Below are positions 31,430 through 41,349 of a DNA stretch of 64,000 bases, piece by piece (the stretch's first letter is position 1; every line of letters begins with the position of its first letter). The stretch covers positions 1 through 64,000 of the forward strand of contig JAFYDK010000067.1 in NCBI GenBank assembly GCA_017544805.1, in the 5' to 3' direction. This DNA comes from Bacteroidales bacterium. Lineage in GTDB: Bacteria > Bacteroidota > Bacteroidia > Bacteroidales > UBA3824. The notes under the pieces were generated by a model. The model was not told the DNA's origin and made no database searches. It was given only the letters and a program-made list of their open reading frames with translations. Position numbers and translations under genes: made by a program.

Positions 31430-32878
31430 ATGGTAGCGGAAGAAAACGATATATTAGGTTTTAATTTTGAAACCAAAAACAATATAATAAAAGTGCTTGG
31501 TGTCGGTGGCGGCGGCGGAAACGCAGTAGGACACATGGCCGAATGTGGTATCAAAGATGTAGATTTCATTATCTCCAATACTGATAATCAAGTGCTTTCT
31601 GAGAGTAAAGTTCCCGTTAAAATTCAACTTGGAGTCTCTCTTACTCAGGGACTTGGTGCGGGCAACAATCCTGAAAACGGTAAAAATGCTGCAACCGAAA
31701 GTCTTGACGACATACGCAAAGTCCTTGTAGACGGCAATGTTACGAAAATGTTGTTTATAACGGCAGGTATGGGCGGCGGAACAGGTACGGGAGCTGCGCC
31801 GGTGATTGCTGCGCTTTCTAAGGAGATGGGTATTTTAACGGTTGCCATCGTTACTATTCCGTTCCGTTTTGAAGGTCCTAAACGTGTAAGACAAGCTTTG
31901 GTAGGTCTTGCCGAATTGGCTGACAAAGTGGACTCTCTTCTTATCATCGATAACGAAAAAATCCGTGAAATATACGGCAAAATGTCTGCATCCGAAGCAT
32001 TTACGAATGCGGATAACATTCTTACCATGGCGGTAAAAGGTATTGCCGAGATTATTACCGTAACGGGTGATATTAACGTCGATTTTGCCGATGTGAAAGC
32101 TGTTATGACGGATTCTCATGTTGCTCTTATGGGTACGGGTAAGGCTGAAGGTGAAAACCGTGCTATCAAAGCCGTTCAAATGGCTTTGGATTCTCCCCTT
32201 TTGAACAACAACGATATTAACGGTGCTAAAAACGTCCTTGTTAATATTTCTTCAGGCTCTGAGGAGGCTACTCTTGACGAAATCGGTCTTGTTAATGAGT
32301 ATATCCAAGCTAAAGCCGGTTCTAATGCCGACCTTATTTGGGGTGCTACAAGGGATGCTTCTCTTAATAGTTCGATATGCGTTACGTTGATTGCAACCGG
32401 TTTTAATACGAGAGAAATTCTTAATCCTTACGAGGTTGGAGGTTATGTTCCTAAAAATACCTTTGCGGATTTGGATAATCCTAAGCCTGCATTTGCGCCT
32501 TCGGTTGAACAGCAATCACAACCTCAAGAACCGGAAGAAAATCCCGTTGAAAAAAATAACTCTCAAGATATTACTACTGAAAAAAAAACTACTAACGCAG
32601 AGGATGAAATCCCCGACAAAGTAGAAGTCGGCACAACTGAGATTGATCTCGGCGGCGACGATAATTATGACTCACAAGACTCTGATTCCGAGGAAGATGA
32701 CGAAGACGGTGCAGTTATGGTTGCGGGAAATTTCAGACGTATAGATTTTTCTGCATTTAGGGACGAGCAGATAAAAGAATACGAGGATACTCCGGCGTAT
32801 CAAAGGAAAAATGTAAAACTAAATATCGGTGCTTATAAAGAAGGTAAATATCAGAAATTCCAACTTGGAGCGGAATAG
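31430..32878 (+). CDS. ftsZ: Cell division protein FtsZ
   Basis: FtsZ is the tubulin-like GTPase that forms the Z ring. The 482-residue protein has the tubulin signature Gly-Gly-Gly-Thr-Gly-Thr-Gly-Ala-Ala-Pro at 115-124 and a synergy loop Asn-Val-Asp-Phe-Ala-Asp. An acidic linker from about 345 to 440, rich in Glu, Asp, Gln and Asn, precedes the C-terminal peptide with Pro-Ala-Tyr-Gln-Arg-Lys-Asn-Val-Lys-Leu, the conserved FtsA-binding segment in Bacteroidota. It closes the dcw cluster. Confidence 0.97.
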   Translation: MVAEENDILGFNFETKNNIIKVLGVGGGGGNAVGHMAECGIKDVDFIISNTDNQVLSESKVPVKIQLGVSLTQGLGAGNNPENGKNAATESLDDIRKVLVDGNVTKMLFITAGMGGGTGTGAAPVIAALSKEMGILTVAIVTIPFRFEGPKRVRQALVGLAELADKVDSLLIIDNEKIREIYGKMSASEAFTNADNILTMAVKGIAEIITVTGDINVDFADVKAVMTDSHVALMGTGKAEGENRAIKAVQMALDSPLLNNNDINGAKNVLVNISSGSEEATLDEIGLVNEYIQAKAGSNADLIWGATRDASLNSSICVTLIATGFNTREILNPYEVGGYVPKNTFADLDNPKPAFAPSVEQQSQPQEPEENPVEKNNSQDITTEKKTTNAEDEIPDKVEVGTTEIDLGGDDNYDSQDSDSEEDDEDGAVMVAGNFRRIDFSAFRDEQIKEYEDTPAYQRKNVKLNIGAYKEGKYQKFQLGAE

Positions 32879-32938
32879 ATTGGCATTTTTATTGCATTGA
32901 TGAGAATACTATTAATACATTTTTTTTAAGAATAAGTT

Positions 32939-34093
32939 ATGGCACAAGAATCAGGTCAGAATTTGTTTGAGATTGCTTATCCTTTGTTTCAGAGGATACA
33001 TGACAACGATTTTGAATACGTTTACAGAGGTTTTTTTGACCACAGTATTACCAAAAAGATACTTTTTTTGGCGGACACTAATATTGCTAAAGTAACCAAT
33101 CAATCTCAGGCTACTTTGCAAAAACGTATTTATTATATCATGGTGGAGGGGTTGCAGAATATAACCCATCATCAGGAAGAGATTGCTAATGATAAGGATT
33201 TTGACAAATTTCCCGGAATTTTTGCCATTCAGAAGAACGGCGGACGTTATTATATTTCGACAGGAAATATCGTCGCTAACGATAAAATCGAAAGTTTGAA
33301 ATCCAAACTTGATGTTATTAATTCGCTTACTCCCGACGAGTTGAAAAAATTCCATAGAGAAATTCTCTCTAACGGAAACATTTCTGATAAAGGCGGTGCA
33401 GGGCTCGGATTGATTGAAATGTCAAGGAAGTCAGGAAATAAGTTGCTTTACAGCTTTGAAAAACTTGACGAAGAGTTTACTTATTTTTATCTTCAGACCT
33501 TGATTCCCACAGATGCCTCATACGGTACTCCTGACGGCAACAGTCATCATCCTTCGCTTGAGAGTGTTAAGGCGTTGCATAGACAGATGAACACCGATAA
33601 TATATTATTGTATTTTAACGGCTTTTTCAATCAGGAGAACTTGCTGAGTCTTTTAGCGATTATAAAATCGAGAATGAATAGTATGCCGCTTACCACTATT
33701 AAGATTTCAAACGTAATGGTGGAGATGTTGCAAAACATTATTAAGCATGGTCATAAATCTGACGCAACCGGTGGTGCTGGAATTTCAGGTGTATTTTTCT
33801 TGGGTCAGATGGGTAATGAAACGATTTTAACATCGGGTAATATTATTCAAGATGCTGCTAAGGATGTTATTACCGAGAGATTGGAGTTTGTAAATGGTAT
33901 GACAAAAGACGAACTTTCGGATTATTACGATGATATTCTTTTGGATTTTGACACTGCTGATGCTAAAAAGACTGGCTTAGGTTTTTCGGATTTGAGAATT
34001 AAGAGCGACAGACCGTTGAAATACAAATTCTTACCGGTTGGTGATAATGAACAGTTCTATCTGTTGCAGACAAGTGTAAAAACTAAAAAATAA
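32939..34093 (+). CDS. SiaB-like kinase-type protein with two tandem copies of the domain (DUF6272)
   Basis: The 384-residue protein consists of two GHKL-type kinase-like units. In the first (about 1-190) a Glu70-Gly-Leu-Gln-Asn74 helix with His77 and a Gly-Gly-Ala-Gly-Leu-Gly-Leu loop at 152-158 form the nucleotide site. In the second (about 205-384) Glu262-Met-Leu-Gln-Asn-Ile-Ile-Lys-His270 and Lys-Thr-Gly-Leu-Gly-Phe at 344-349 repeat the pattern. SiaB in Pseudomonas is a single-domain kinase that phosphorylates SiaC. The duplication is unusual and would give an internal dimer. The siaC-like gene follows 14 bases later. A role linked to division is suggested only by the position after ftsZ. 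Confidence 0.82.
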   Translation: MAQESGQNLFEIAYPLFQRIHDNDFEYVYRGFFDHSITKKILFLADTNIAKVTNQSQATLQKRIYYIMVEGLQNITHHQEEIANDKDFDKFPGIFAIQKNGGRYYISTGNIVANDKIESLKSKLDVINSLTPDELKKFHREILSNGNISDKGGAGLGLIEMSRKSGNKLLYSFEKLDEEFTYFYLQTLIPTDASYGTPDGNSHHPSLESVKALHRQMNTDNILLYFNGFFNQENLLSLLAIIKSRMNSMPLTTIKISNVMVEMLQNIIKHGHKSDATGGAGISGVFFLGQMGNETILTSGNIIQDAAKDVITERLEFVNGMTKDELSDYYDDILLDFDTADAKKTGLGFSDLRIKSDRPLKYKFLPVGDNEQFYLLQTSVKTKK

Positions 34094-34107
34094 ACTTTAC
34101 TTACGAT

Positions 34108-34485
34108 ATGGAAAAATTTATTAGAGAAGAGACTGAAGATACCCCTGAAATAATATTCGATCCTGAATCTGGAATTTTTAAAATTTCTAAGATTTCGGTG
34201 CCGGAGAATGCTCTTGATTTTTACCGTCCTGTTTTGGATTGGATAAAACAATATGCTGAAGAGCCTAACGTTCAGACGCAGTTTGACTTCGATTTAGAGT
34301 ATGTTAATACGGCTTCGAGTAAACAGGTTATACAAGTGATATTGTTGCTTCAGAAAGTCGCAGAAAAGGGTGATGTCAGAGTCCGTTGGTTTTACGAATC
34401 AATTGACGAGGACATGAAAGCTTTGGGCGCAAGGTATAAAAAACTTGTTAGTGTGCCTTTTGAACTTATCGAAATTGACGAATAG
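34108..34485 (+). CDS. SiaC-like regulatory phosphoprotein (DUF1987)
   Basis: The 125-residue protein matches the SiaC family. The phosphorylation segment Tyr-Val-Asn-Thr68-Ala-Ser-Ser-Lys puts a threonine at residue 68, the site phosphorylated by SiaB in Pseudomonas SiaC. In that system unphosphorylated SiaC activates the diguanylate cyclase SiaD, and SiaA removes the phosphate. Neither a SiaA-type phosphatase nor a GGDEF cyclase is near here, so the downstream target must differ or be encoded elsewhere. It shares an operon with the SiaB-like gene and is followed by a terminator. Confidence 0.87.
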   Translation: MEKFIREETEDTPEIIFDPESGIFKISKISVPENALDFYRPVLDWIKQYAEEPNVQTQFDFDLEYVNTASSKQVIQVILLLQKVAEKGDVRVRWFYESIDEDMKALGARYKKLVSVPFELIEIDE

Positions 34486-34518
34486 TGTATTTTATGTGTT
34501 ATTCACTATTTTGATAAC

Positions 34519-34560
34519 AAAAGCAGCGTGAGTTGAGAAAACTATGCGCTGTTTTTTTTT
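34519..34560 (+). terminator. Terminator of the siaBC-like operon
   Basis: AAAAGCAGCG (34519-34528) pairs with GCGCTGTTTT in a stem with one bulge, followed by a long T run that ends at 34560. It starts 33 bases after the stop codon. Confidence 0.65.
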
Positions 34561-34650
34561 GTCCGTTTCTTTTAAGGTTTCATGTTTTCATCGGCAGTTT
34601 TTTTTGAAATTCAGCCTTGCAGTTTAGGGTTGCATTTTTTGTGAAGTGAT

Positions 34651-34865
34651 AATTCATGCTTGCAGCGTAGTTACTCAAGGCTTGAGTAATCGCAATTCAT
34701 ACTTGCAGCGTTAGTACTCAAGTCTTGAGTAATCGCAATTCATGCTTGCAGCGTTAGTGCTCAAGTCTTGAGTAATTGCAATTCATACTTGCAGCGTAGT
34801 TACTCAAGTTTTGAGTAATCGCAATTCATGCTTGCAGCGTAGTTACTCAAGTCTTGAGTAATCGC
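34651..34865. repeat. Five tandem 43-bp repeats, each with an inner palindrome
   Basis: Copies begin at 34651, 34694, 34737, 34780 and 34823, each exactly 43 bp, with only 1-4 differences. All start AATTCATGCTTGCAGCGT (or ACTTGC) and contain TTACTCAAG-n-CTTGAGTAA, a 9-bp palindrome with a one-base centre, perfect in copies 1 and 5. A reversed partial copy of the repeat start (CTGCAAGGGTGAATT) follows at 34867-34881, so the whole block could also fold into a large hairpin. Function unknown. Confidence 0.9.
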
Positions 34866-35351
34866 ACTGCAAGGGTGAATTGTCATTTTTCAAGCAATGT
34901 TAAAGTGCTTTTTTAATATTATTTAACATTATGTAAAAAAATGTTGTTTGATATAATGTGGTGCCGTTTTTTATTGTAATAATACATATTATAACAAAAA
35001 AAATATTCGTCAAATAATGTTAAACATGAAAAACGTAATAAAAAATATATAATTTAATTGCTACTTTTGTCATATTGAAAAATTTAGTTTTACTGTTTTT
35101 GTTTTTTGGGGGTGTGATAAAAATTTTTTATGGTGAGATTCCCCTTAAAAAATTAGGTGCCTCTTTTTAGAAGGTGATAACAAAAATTTAGAAGTTTGTT
35201 TTTCTTGGGGAGTGAGATTAATTTAGCGATTATCAGACGGATAAAAAATTACAAAAAATTAACATATCGTATTAACTTATTGATTAATAACGTTTTAAAC
35301 TATAAAAATCAGGAAAAATTAAAAAACTTTCAAAAAAGTCGAAAAAAAATA

Positions 35352-35381
35352 TTTGTAATTAACTAAAAATTACTAATTTTG
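35352..35381 (+). promoter_or_regulatory. Promoter of the rpsL (str) operon
   Basis: TTTG (35352-35355) and TAATTTTG (35374-35381) are 18 bp apart, with a predicted leader of about 30 nt before rpsL. Confidence 0.75.
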
Positions 35382-35416
35382 CAGTCCAAAATGTATAAAT
35401 TTCAAAGATAAGAGAA

Positions 35417-35797
35417 ATGCCTACAATTCAACAATTAGTAAGAAAAGGTAGAAAGACTATTACGGTAAAAAGTAAGTCTCCGGCATTGGATTCTTGTCCT
35501 CAGAAACGCGGCGTTTGTATGCGTGTTTACACCACAACCCCGAAGAAACCTAACTCTGCAATGCGCAAAGTTGCCAGAGTAAGACTTTCTAACAAGAAGG
35601 AAGTGAATGCATACATTCCGGGTGAGGGACATAACCTTCAGGAACACTCAATCGTAATGGTTAGAGGCGGTCGTGTAAAAGACTTGCCGGGCGTACGTTA
35701 TCACATCATCCGCGGTACTTTGGATACAGCGGGAGTTGCTAACAGAGGTCAGCAAAGGTCTAAATACGGCGCAAAGAAACCTAAGCAGAAAAAGTAA
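35417..35797 (+). CDS. rpsL: 30S ribosomal protein S12
   Basis: S12 helps control decoding accuracy in the A site. The 126-residue protein begins Met-Pro-Thr-Ile-Gln-Gln-Leu-Val-Arg. The [10 protein letters not shown] segment keeps wild-type lysines, so no classical streptomycin-resistance substitution is seen there. It leads the str operon. Confidence 0.98.
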   Translation: MPTIQQLVRKGRKTITVKSKSPALDSCPQKRGVCMRVYTTTPKKPNSAMRKVARVRLSNKKEVNAYIPGEGHNLQEHSIVMVRGGRVKDLPGVRYHIIRGTLDTAGVANRGQQRSKYGAKKPKQKK

Positions 35798-35822
35798 ATC
35801 AATTAATTGATTAAGTAAAGAA

Positions 35823-36299
35823 ATGAGAAAATCAAAACCAAAGAAAAGAGTAATTCTTCCCGATCCCGTTTACGGTGATGTACTTGTTACACGCTTTGTA
35901 AACGATATGATGATTGACGGAAAGAAGAGCGTGGCTTTCAAAATTTTCTACAAGGCTTTGGAACTTGTCGGTGAAAAAACAAAAGAAACCGGCAAAACTC
36001 CTACCGAGGTATGGAAAAAAGCTATGGAAAACATTACTCCGGACGTTGAGGTTAAATCTCGCAGAATCGGCGGTGCTACTTTCCAAGTTCCTATGGAAAT
36101 CCGTCCTGATAGAAAAGAATCTATCGGCGTTAAGCACTTAATCCGTTATGCAAGACTCCGTTCAGGACATTCTATGGCTGAAAAACTTGCAGCTGAGATA
36201 GTTGCAGCATACAACGAGGAAGGTGCAGCTTTCAAGAAAAAAGAGGATACGCACCGTATGGCAGAAGCCAACAAGGCTTTCGCTTTCTTCAGATTCTAA
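35823..36299 (+). CDS. rpsG: 30S ribosomal protein S7
   Basis: S7 organises the 3' major domain of 16S rRNA. The 158-residue length is normal, with Met-Arg-Lys-Ser at the start and the [11 protein letters not shown] region near 115-125. It lies 25 bases after rpsL and 37 before fusA. Confidence 0.98.
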   Translation: MRKSKPKKRVILPDPVYGDVLVTRFVNDMMIDGKKSVAFKIFYKALELVGEKTKETGKTPTEVWKKAMENITPDVEVKSRRIGGATFQVPMEIRPDRKESIGVKHLIRYARLRSGHSMAEKLAAEIVAAYNEEGAAFKKKEDTHRMAEANKAFAFFRF

Positions 36300-36336
36300 C
36301 GACTGAAAAAATAACATTGATAGAACGCTAAACGAA

Positions 36337-38457
36337 ATGGACAATACACTTCAAAACACGAGAAACATCGGAATTATGGCTCATATAGACGCAGGTAAAA
36401 CTACGACTACTGAGCGTATACTTTATTATACCGGCGTTACTCACAAAATGGGCGAGGTTCACGACGGAGCGGCTACAATGGACTGGATGTCGCAAGAAAA
36501 GGAGAGAGGAATAACCATTACTTCTGCCGCAATTACCGCTTATTGGACTTATAACGGCGTAAAACATACCATTAATATTATCGACACTCCCGGACACGTG
36601 GACTTCACGGTTGAGGTTGAAAGGTCGTTAAGGGTTTTGGATGGTGCTGTTGCAGTTTTTTGCGGTGTAGGCGGTGTAGAACCTCAGTCGGAAACCGTTT
36701 GGAAACAGGCTGACAGATACAATGTTCCGAGGATTGCTTTCGTTAATAAGATGGACAGAATCGGAGCTGATTTCTTTTCTGTTGTTCAGGAAATTGAAGA
36801 AAAATTGGGCGCAAGTCCTATTCCCGTTCAAATTCCTATCGGCAGTGAGGATAAATTCCAAGGTATCGTAGACCTGATTGAAATGAAAGCTTACGTTTGG
36901 AATAACGGCGACGACGGAATGCATTTCGAAGTTGTTGAAATTCCTAACGATTTGCAGGATTTGGCAGCGGAATGGCGTGATAAAATGCTTGAACGTTGTG
37001 CAGATTTCGGCGACGACAGTTTTCTTGAAAAGTATTTGGACGATAGCACCAAAATATCCGAAGAGGACATTAAGAAGGTGCTTCGCAGTGCAACGGTGTC
37101 ATTAAAAGCGGTACCTGTTTTGTGCGGTTCTTCGCTCAAAAACAAAGGTGTTCAAAAGCTTTTGGATGCTGTAACGGCTTATTTGCCATCTCCCTTGGAT
37201 TTAGGTGCCGTAAAAGGTGTAGATCCTGTGAATCCTGATGTTGAAATTCTTAGAAAACCTGACAGCAAGGAACCTTTTGCTGCTTTGGCTTTTAAGATTG
37301 CCGTTGATCCTTTTGTAGGACGTTTGGTTTACATCAGAGTATATTCGGGAAAACTTAATTCAGGCGAGCAGGTTTATAATGTTAGGACGGGTAAAAAAGA
37401 AAGGATTTCAAACCTTTACAGAATGCACGCAAACAAACAGCAGGCTTTGGATTTTGTAGAAGCCGGTGATATTTGCGGTGCGGTTGGATTCAAGGACATT
37501 CGCACTGGTGATTCTTTGACGGATCAAAAGCATCCTGTAATTTTTGAGTCAATTAAATTCCCGGATCCCGTTATAGGCGTGGCTATTGAGCCGAAAACTC
37601 AAGCAGATCTTGATAAAATGGATGTTGCCCTTAATAAATTATCTGAGGAAGACCCGACTTTCAAAGTTGAAACCGACAATGAAACAGGTCAGACGATTAT
37701 CAGAGGAATGGGCGAGTTGCATTTGGATATTTTAATTGACCGTTTAAGACGTGAATACAATATCGAAATCACTCAGGGCAAGCCTCAAGTTACGTACAAA
37801 GAAGTGATTACTAAGACGGTAGAACATCATGAGGTCTTCAAAAAACAGACCGGCGGCAAAGGTAAATTTGCTGATATTACCGTTAGAGTTTCGCCTTCTG
37901 AAGAGAACGCAACGGGCCTGACATTCATTAACTCTATTAAAGGCGGTATAATTCCCAAAGAATTTATTCCGGCGGTTGAGAAAGGTTTCTTAGAGGCCAT
38001 GAACAACGGACCTTTAGGAGGATTCAAGATGCAAAGTCTTACCGTTGAACTTATCGACGGCAGTTTTCACAGCGTGGATTCGGACGCTCTGTCTTTTGAA
38101 ATTGCTGCTAAACAGGCTTTTAAAGCGGCAACCGAGAAAGCAAAAGCAATATTATTGGAACCTGTAATGGAACTTACGGTTGATACGCCTGAGGAATATA
38201 TGGGCGATGTTATAGCCGATGTTAATAAACGCAGGGGACAGGTAATAAGCACTGATTCAAAGGCTAAAGTAAAGATTATCAAATCGGTAGTGCCACTTGC
38301 TGAAACTTTCGGATATGTTACTGTTTTGCGCACTTTAACATCGGGAAGAGCAATTTCCTCATTACAATTTAAGGATTATGAGCCCGTTCCACCGCAGATT
38401 TCACAAGGTATCATCGATACGGTAAGAGGTAAAATTACATTTATTGACCAGTTATAA
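36337..38457 (+). CDS. fusA: Elongation factor G
   Basis: EF-G is the GTPase that drives tRNA-mRNA translocation. The 706-residue protein has the G1 loop Ala-His-Ile-Asp-Ala-Gly-Lys-Thr-Thr at 15-23, Asp-Thr-Pro-Gly-His and Asn-Lys-Met-Asp for GTP binding, and all five domains in order. Its place between rpsG and rpsJ follows the classical str operon without tuf. Confidence 0.97.
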   Translation: MDNTLQNTRNIGIMAHIDAGKTTTTERILYYTGVTHKMGEVHDGAATMDWMSQEKERGITITSAAITAYWTYNGVKHTINIIDTPGHVDFTVEVERSLRVLDGAVAVFCGVGGVEPQSETVWKQADRYNVPRIAFVNKMDRIGADFFSVVQEIEEKLGASPIPVQIPIGSEDKFQGIVDLIEMKAYVWNNGDDGMHFEVVEIPNDLQDLAAEWRDKMLERCADFGDDSFLEKYLDDSTKISEEDIKKVLRSATVSLKAVPVLCGSSLKNKGVQKLLDAVTAYLPSPLDLGAVKGVDPVNPDVEILRKPDSKEPFAALAFKIAVDPFVGRLVYIRVYSGKLNSGEQVYNVRTGKKERISNLYRMHANKQQALDFVEAGDICGAVGFKDIRTGDSLTDQKHPVIFESIKFPDPVIGVAIEPKTQADLDKMDVALNKLSEEDPTFKVETDNETGQTIIRGMGELHLDILIDRLRREYNIEITQGKPQVTYKEVITKTVEHHEVFKKQTGGKGKFADITVRVSPSEENATGLTFINSIKGGIIPKEFIPAVEKGFLEAMNNGPLGGFKMQSLTVELIDGSFHSVDSDALSFEIAAKQAFKAATEKAKAILLEPVMELTVDTPEEYMGDVIADVNKRRGQVISTDSKAKVKIIKSVVPLAETFGYVTVLRTLTSGRAISSLQFKDYEPVPPQISQGIIDTVRGKITFIDQL

Positions 38458-38468
38458 AAAAAAGAATT

Positions 38469-38774
38469 ATGAGTCAAAAGATTCGTATCAAATTGAAATC
38501 TTACGATCACAACTTGGTTGACAATTCAGCTGAAAAGATTGTTAAGACCGTAAAAAGCACCGGCGCAGTAGTCAGCGGTCCCGTTCCGTTGCCCACTCAC
38601 AAGAGGATTTTTACTGTTAACAGATCTACTTTCGTTAACAAAAAATCGAGAGAGCAGTTTCAGTTGTCATCATTCAAGAGATTAATCGACATCTACAGTT
38701 CTACTTCTAAAACTATTGATGCGCTTATGAAACTTGAACTTCCGAGCGGTGTTTCGGTAGAAATCAAAGTTTGA
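38469..38774 (+). CDS. rpsJ: 30S ribosomal protein S10
   Basis: S10 (101 residues) is a small-subunit protein that also acts in transcription antitermination through NusB. It starts [10 protein letters not shown] and has Gly-Pro-Val-Pro-Leu-Pro-Thr-His. It begins 12 bases after fusA, so the str and S10 operons are joined here. Confidence 0.97.
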   Translation: MSQKIRIKLKSYDHNLVDNSAEKIVKTVKSTGAVVSGPVPLPTHKRIFTVNRSTFVNKKSREQFQLSSFKRLIDIYSSTSKTIDALMKLELPSGVSVEIKV

Positions 38775-38827
38775 TGATTAGAGAGTTAAAAACAATTTTT
38801 TAACACACGTAAAAGTTATTAAAAATC

Positions 38828-38864
38828 GGTTTACCGCTCTCGGCAGAGCCCGTTGAAGTAAACC
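38828..38864 (+). promoter_or_regulatory. Nested hairpin in the rpsJ-rplC spacer, candidate r-protein leader
   Basis: GGTTTAC (38828-38834) pairs with GTAAACC (38858-38864) and encloses GCTCT (38836-38840) paired with AGAGC (38845-38849) over a CGGC loop. This two-tier structure lies 17 bases before the rplC start in a 107-base gap where other spacers of the operon are mostly under 40. It has no T tail, so it is more likely a protein- or processing site than a terminator. Confidence 0.55.
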
Positions 38865-38881
38865 ACAAAAATTCTGTTAAA

Positions 38882-39499
38882 ATGTCAGGAATTATTGGAA
38901 AAAAAGTAGGCATGACCTCAGTTTTCAACGAAGACGGTGTAAACGTACCCGTTACTGTAATTGAAGCCGGTCCTTGCGTAGTAACGCAGGTTAAGACCGT
39001 AGAAACTGACGGTTACAACGCCGTTCAGCTTGCTTTTGACGATAAGAAAGCCAAAAACACGTCAAAGCCTGAACTTAAACATTTTGAAAAAGCAGGTACT
39101 ACTCCTAAAGTAAAAGTAGTTGAGTTCAAAAATATTGAACAAGAAGTAAAATTAGGCGACACTGTAACAGTAGAGTCATTAAATGACGTAAAATTCGTTA
39201 ATGTAAGCGGTGTTTCCAAAGGTAAAGGTTATCAAGGACCTGTAAAACGTTATCACTTCAACGGTGTTGGCGGTACAACTCACGGACAGCACAACCGTTT
39301 GAGAGCACCGGGCGGATTAGGCGCATCTTCATACCCCTCAAAAGTTTTCAAGGGTATGCGTATGGCTGGTCGTACCGGCGGCGATAATATCAAAGTTCGC
39401 AATCTTCAAGTTGTTAAAATTATCGCTGAACACAATTTATTGTTAGTAAAGGGTGCCGTTCCGGGACCTAAAGGTTCATATTTAATCATTGAAAACTAA
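38882..39499 (+). CDS. rplC: 50S ribosomal protein L3
   Basis: L3 (205 residues) binds near the peptidyl-transferase centre. Its start [11 protein letters not shown] and the Gly-Val-Gly-Gly-Thr-Thr-His-Gly-Gln loop with Arg-Ala-Pro-Gly-Gly are typical. The stop overlaps the rplD ATG by one base. Confidence 0.97.
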   Translation: MSGIIGKKVGMTSVFNEDGVNVPVTVIEAGPCVVTQVKTVETDGYNAVQLAFDDKKAKNTSKPELKHFEKAGTTPKVKVVEFKNIEQEVKLGDTVTVESLNDVKFVNVSGVSKGKGYQGPVKRYHFNGVGGTTHGQHNRLRAPGGLGASSYPSKVFKGMRMAGRTGGDNIKVRNLQVVKIIAEHNLLLVKGAVPGPKGSYLIIEN

Positions 39500-40131
39500 T
39501 GGAAATAGCAGTTTTAAACATTAACGGACAGGACACCGGCAAAAAAATCACTCTTTCTGATGAGATTTTCGGTGTTCAGGCTAATGATCATGCCATGTAT
39601 TTGGACGTAAAACGTTACTTGGCTGATCAGCGTCAGGGTACTGCCAAAGCTAAAGAAAGAAGCGAAATGAGCGGCTCTACCCGTAAATTGAAGAAACAAA
39701 AAGGTACCGGCGGTGCCCGTTCGGGTGATATTAATTCTCCCGTTATGGTAGGCGGTGCAAGATGCTTTGGTCCTAGACCGAGAGATTATAGTTTCAAACT
39801 TAATAAAAAGGTAAAAGCCCTTGCAAGAAAGTCGGCTCTCACCTGTAAAGCGCAAGACGGACAGATAATAGTTGTAGAAGACTTTACATTTGAGGCTCCC
39901 AAAACCAAAAAAATGGTTGATTTGAAAAATAATTTAAAAATTAACGATAAAAAATCACTTTTGGTTTTGCAGAGTGAAAATAAAAACGTATATTTGTCGT
40001 CAAGAAATTTGGAGAAATCCAAAATTACAACTGCCAATCAATTAACGACTTACGATGTTTTGGATGCTCAGGCATTAGTATTTACGGAGAGTGCAGTTGA
40101 GGCTTTAAACAAGATTTTCGAGAACAAATAA
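39499..40131 (+). CDS. rplD: 50S ribosomal protein L4
   Basis: L4 (210 residues) lines the exit tunnel with an extended loop (Lys-Gly-Thr-Gly-Gly-Ala-Arg-Ser-Gly). In Escherichia coli it represses the S10 operon. The start overlaps the rplC stop. Confidence 0.97.
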   Translation: MEIAVLNINGQDTGKKITLSDEIFGVQANDHAMYLDVKRYLADQRQGTAKAKERSEMSGSTRKLKKQKGTGGARSGDINSPVMVGGARCFGPRPRDYSFKLNKKVKALARKSALTCKAQDGQIIVVEDFTFEAPKTKKMVDLKNNLKINDKKSLLVLQSENKNVYLSSRNLEKSKITTANQLTTYDVLDAQALVFTESAVEALNKIFENK

Positions 40132-40144
40132 ATTTTAGAAAGTA

Positions 40145-40498
40145 ATGGAAATCATTGAAAAACCGATAGTTACGGAAAAATTCTCCGCTTTGTCGTCGAG
40201 GACAATTCATACGGGAAAAAAGGGTAACAAAAAAGGCAGACCTGACACAAGAGGAACAAAAACTCTTGCGCAGTTCGCTTTTGTTGTAAACCCTAACGCC
40301 AATAAAATTCAGATTAAAGAGGCGGTAGAACAGTTGTATAATGTTACTGTAGTGGCAGTAAATACGATGAAATATGCCGGTAAGGTAAAATCACGCATGA
40401 CAAAAGCTGGTTATATCGTCGGCAAAACTAAAACTTACAAAAAAGCTGTTGTTACTCTTAAAGAAGGGGACAATATCGATTTTTATAGCAATATTTAA
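40145..40498 (+). CDS. rplW: 50S ribosomal protein L23 with an enlarged N-terminal loop
   Basis: L23 sits at the tunnel exit and docks trigger factor and SRP. The C-terminal two thirds, with [10 protein letters not shown] and Asp-Phe-Tyr-Ser-Asn-Ile at the end, match other Bacteroidota L23. The protein is 117 residues, about 20 longer than usual, because residues about 15-40 form an extra basic loop (Ser-Ser-Arg-Thr-Ile-His then Gly-Lys-Lys-Gly-Asn-Lys-Lys-Gly). It is in frame and the gene looks intact. Confidence 0.95.
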   Translation: MEIIEKPIVTEKFSALSSRTIHTGKKGNKKGRPDTRGTKTLAQFAFVVNPNANKIQIKEAVEQLYNVTVVAVNTMKYAGKVKSRMTKAGYIVGKTKTYKKAVVTLKEGDNIDFYSNI

Positions 40499-40500
40499 AA

Positions 40501-41325
40501 ATGGCAGTAAGACAATTTAAACCGACAACTCCGGGACAAAGAGGAAAAGTATTAAGTACTTTTGACGAGATTACGGTTTCTAAACCTGAAAAGTCGCTTA
40601 CTTTCGGTTATGCGAAATCAGGTGGTAGAAACAACACCGGTAAGATGACCGTTCGCTACATTGGCGGCGGACACAAGCAGAAATACAGAATCGTGGATTT
40701 TTGGCGCGACAAAGATGGTATTCCTGCAACAGTAAAGACCATAGAGTATGACCCGAACCGTACGGCGAGAATCGCCTTGGTTTTTTATGCTGACGGCGCA
40801 AAGAGCTATATCATCGCTCCTAACGGACTTCAGGTAGGTCAGAAAATTGAATCTGGCAAAGATGCAGCTCCTGAAATTGGTAATGCATTGTTTTTGTCGG
40901 ATATTCCTTTGGGAACAATTATCCACAACATTGAACTCAGACCCGGTGAGGGCGCTAAACTCGCAAGAAGTGCAGGTTCTTATGCTCAACTTACTGCAAG
41001 GGACGGCAAATATGCAGTCGTAAAACTTCCTTCAGGAGAAACGAGAATGATACTTGTAACATGCAAGGCTACAATCGGAAGCGTTTCAAACGGTGACCAT
41101 GAACTTGAAAAATCAGGTAAAGCTGGTCGTTCAAGATGGCTCGGTCGCAGACCTCACAACAGAGGTGTCGTAATGAACCCGGTAGATCACCCGATGGGTG
41201 GTGGTGAAGGTCGTGCTTCAGGTGGACATCCGAGATCAAGAAAAGGCTTGTTGGCTAAGGGTTACAAGACACGTAGACCTAAAAAGCTTTCGAACAAGTT
41301 TATTATAGAAAGAAGAAGTAAATAA
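40501..41325 (+). CDS. rplB: 50S ribosomal protein L2
   Basis: L2 (274 residues) is needed for subunit association and peptidyl transfer. It has [12 protein letters not shown] near the C-terminus, containing the conserved functional His. It starts 3 bases after rplW. Confidence 0.98.
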   Translation: MAVRQFKPTTPGQRGKVLSTFDEITVSKPEKSLTFGYAKSGGRNNTGKMTVRYIGGGHKQKYRIVDFWRDKDGIPATVKTIEYDPNRTARIALVFYADGAKSYIIAPNGLQVGQKIESGKDAAPEIGNALFLSDIPLGTIIHNIELRPGEGAKLARSAGSYAQLTARDGKYAVVKLPSGETRMILVTCKATIGSVSNGDHELEKSGKAGRSRWLGRRPHNRGVVMNPVDHPMGGGEGRASGGHPRSRKGLLAKGYKTRRPKKLSNKFIIERRSK

Positions 41326-41349
41326 TTAATTGCATATTAAAAAAAGATT

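Larger units (their letters stand above)
34486..35416. other. 931-bp intergenic region between siaC-like gene and rpsL
   Basis: It holds, in order, a terminator at 34519-34560, five 43-bp tandem repeats at 34651-34865, an AT-rich stretch, a -7 box TACTTTTG at 35062-35069, a segment of imprecise GGTGAGAT/GGTGATAA repeats at about 35107-35220, and the rpsL promoter at 35352-35381. I see no protein-coding frame. The 35075-35350 part could be a small RNA or a second, longer rpsL leader. Confidence 0.65.

Noticed and set aside
34651..34865. Five 43-bp repeats as a CRISPR array
   Set aside because: The units are contiguous with no unique spacers.
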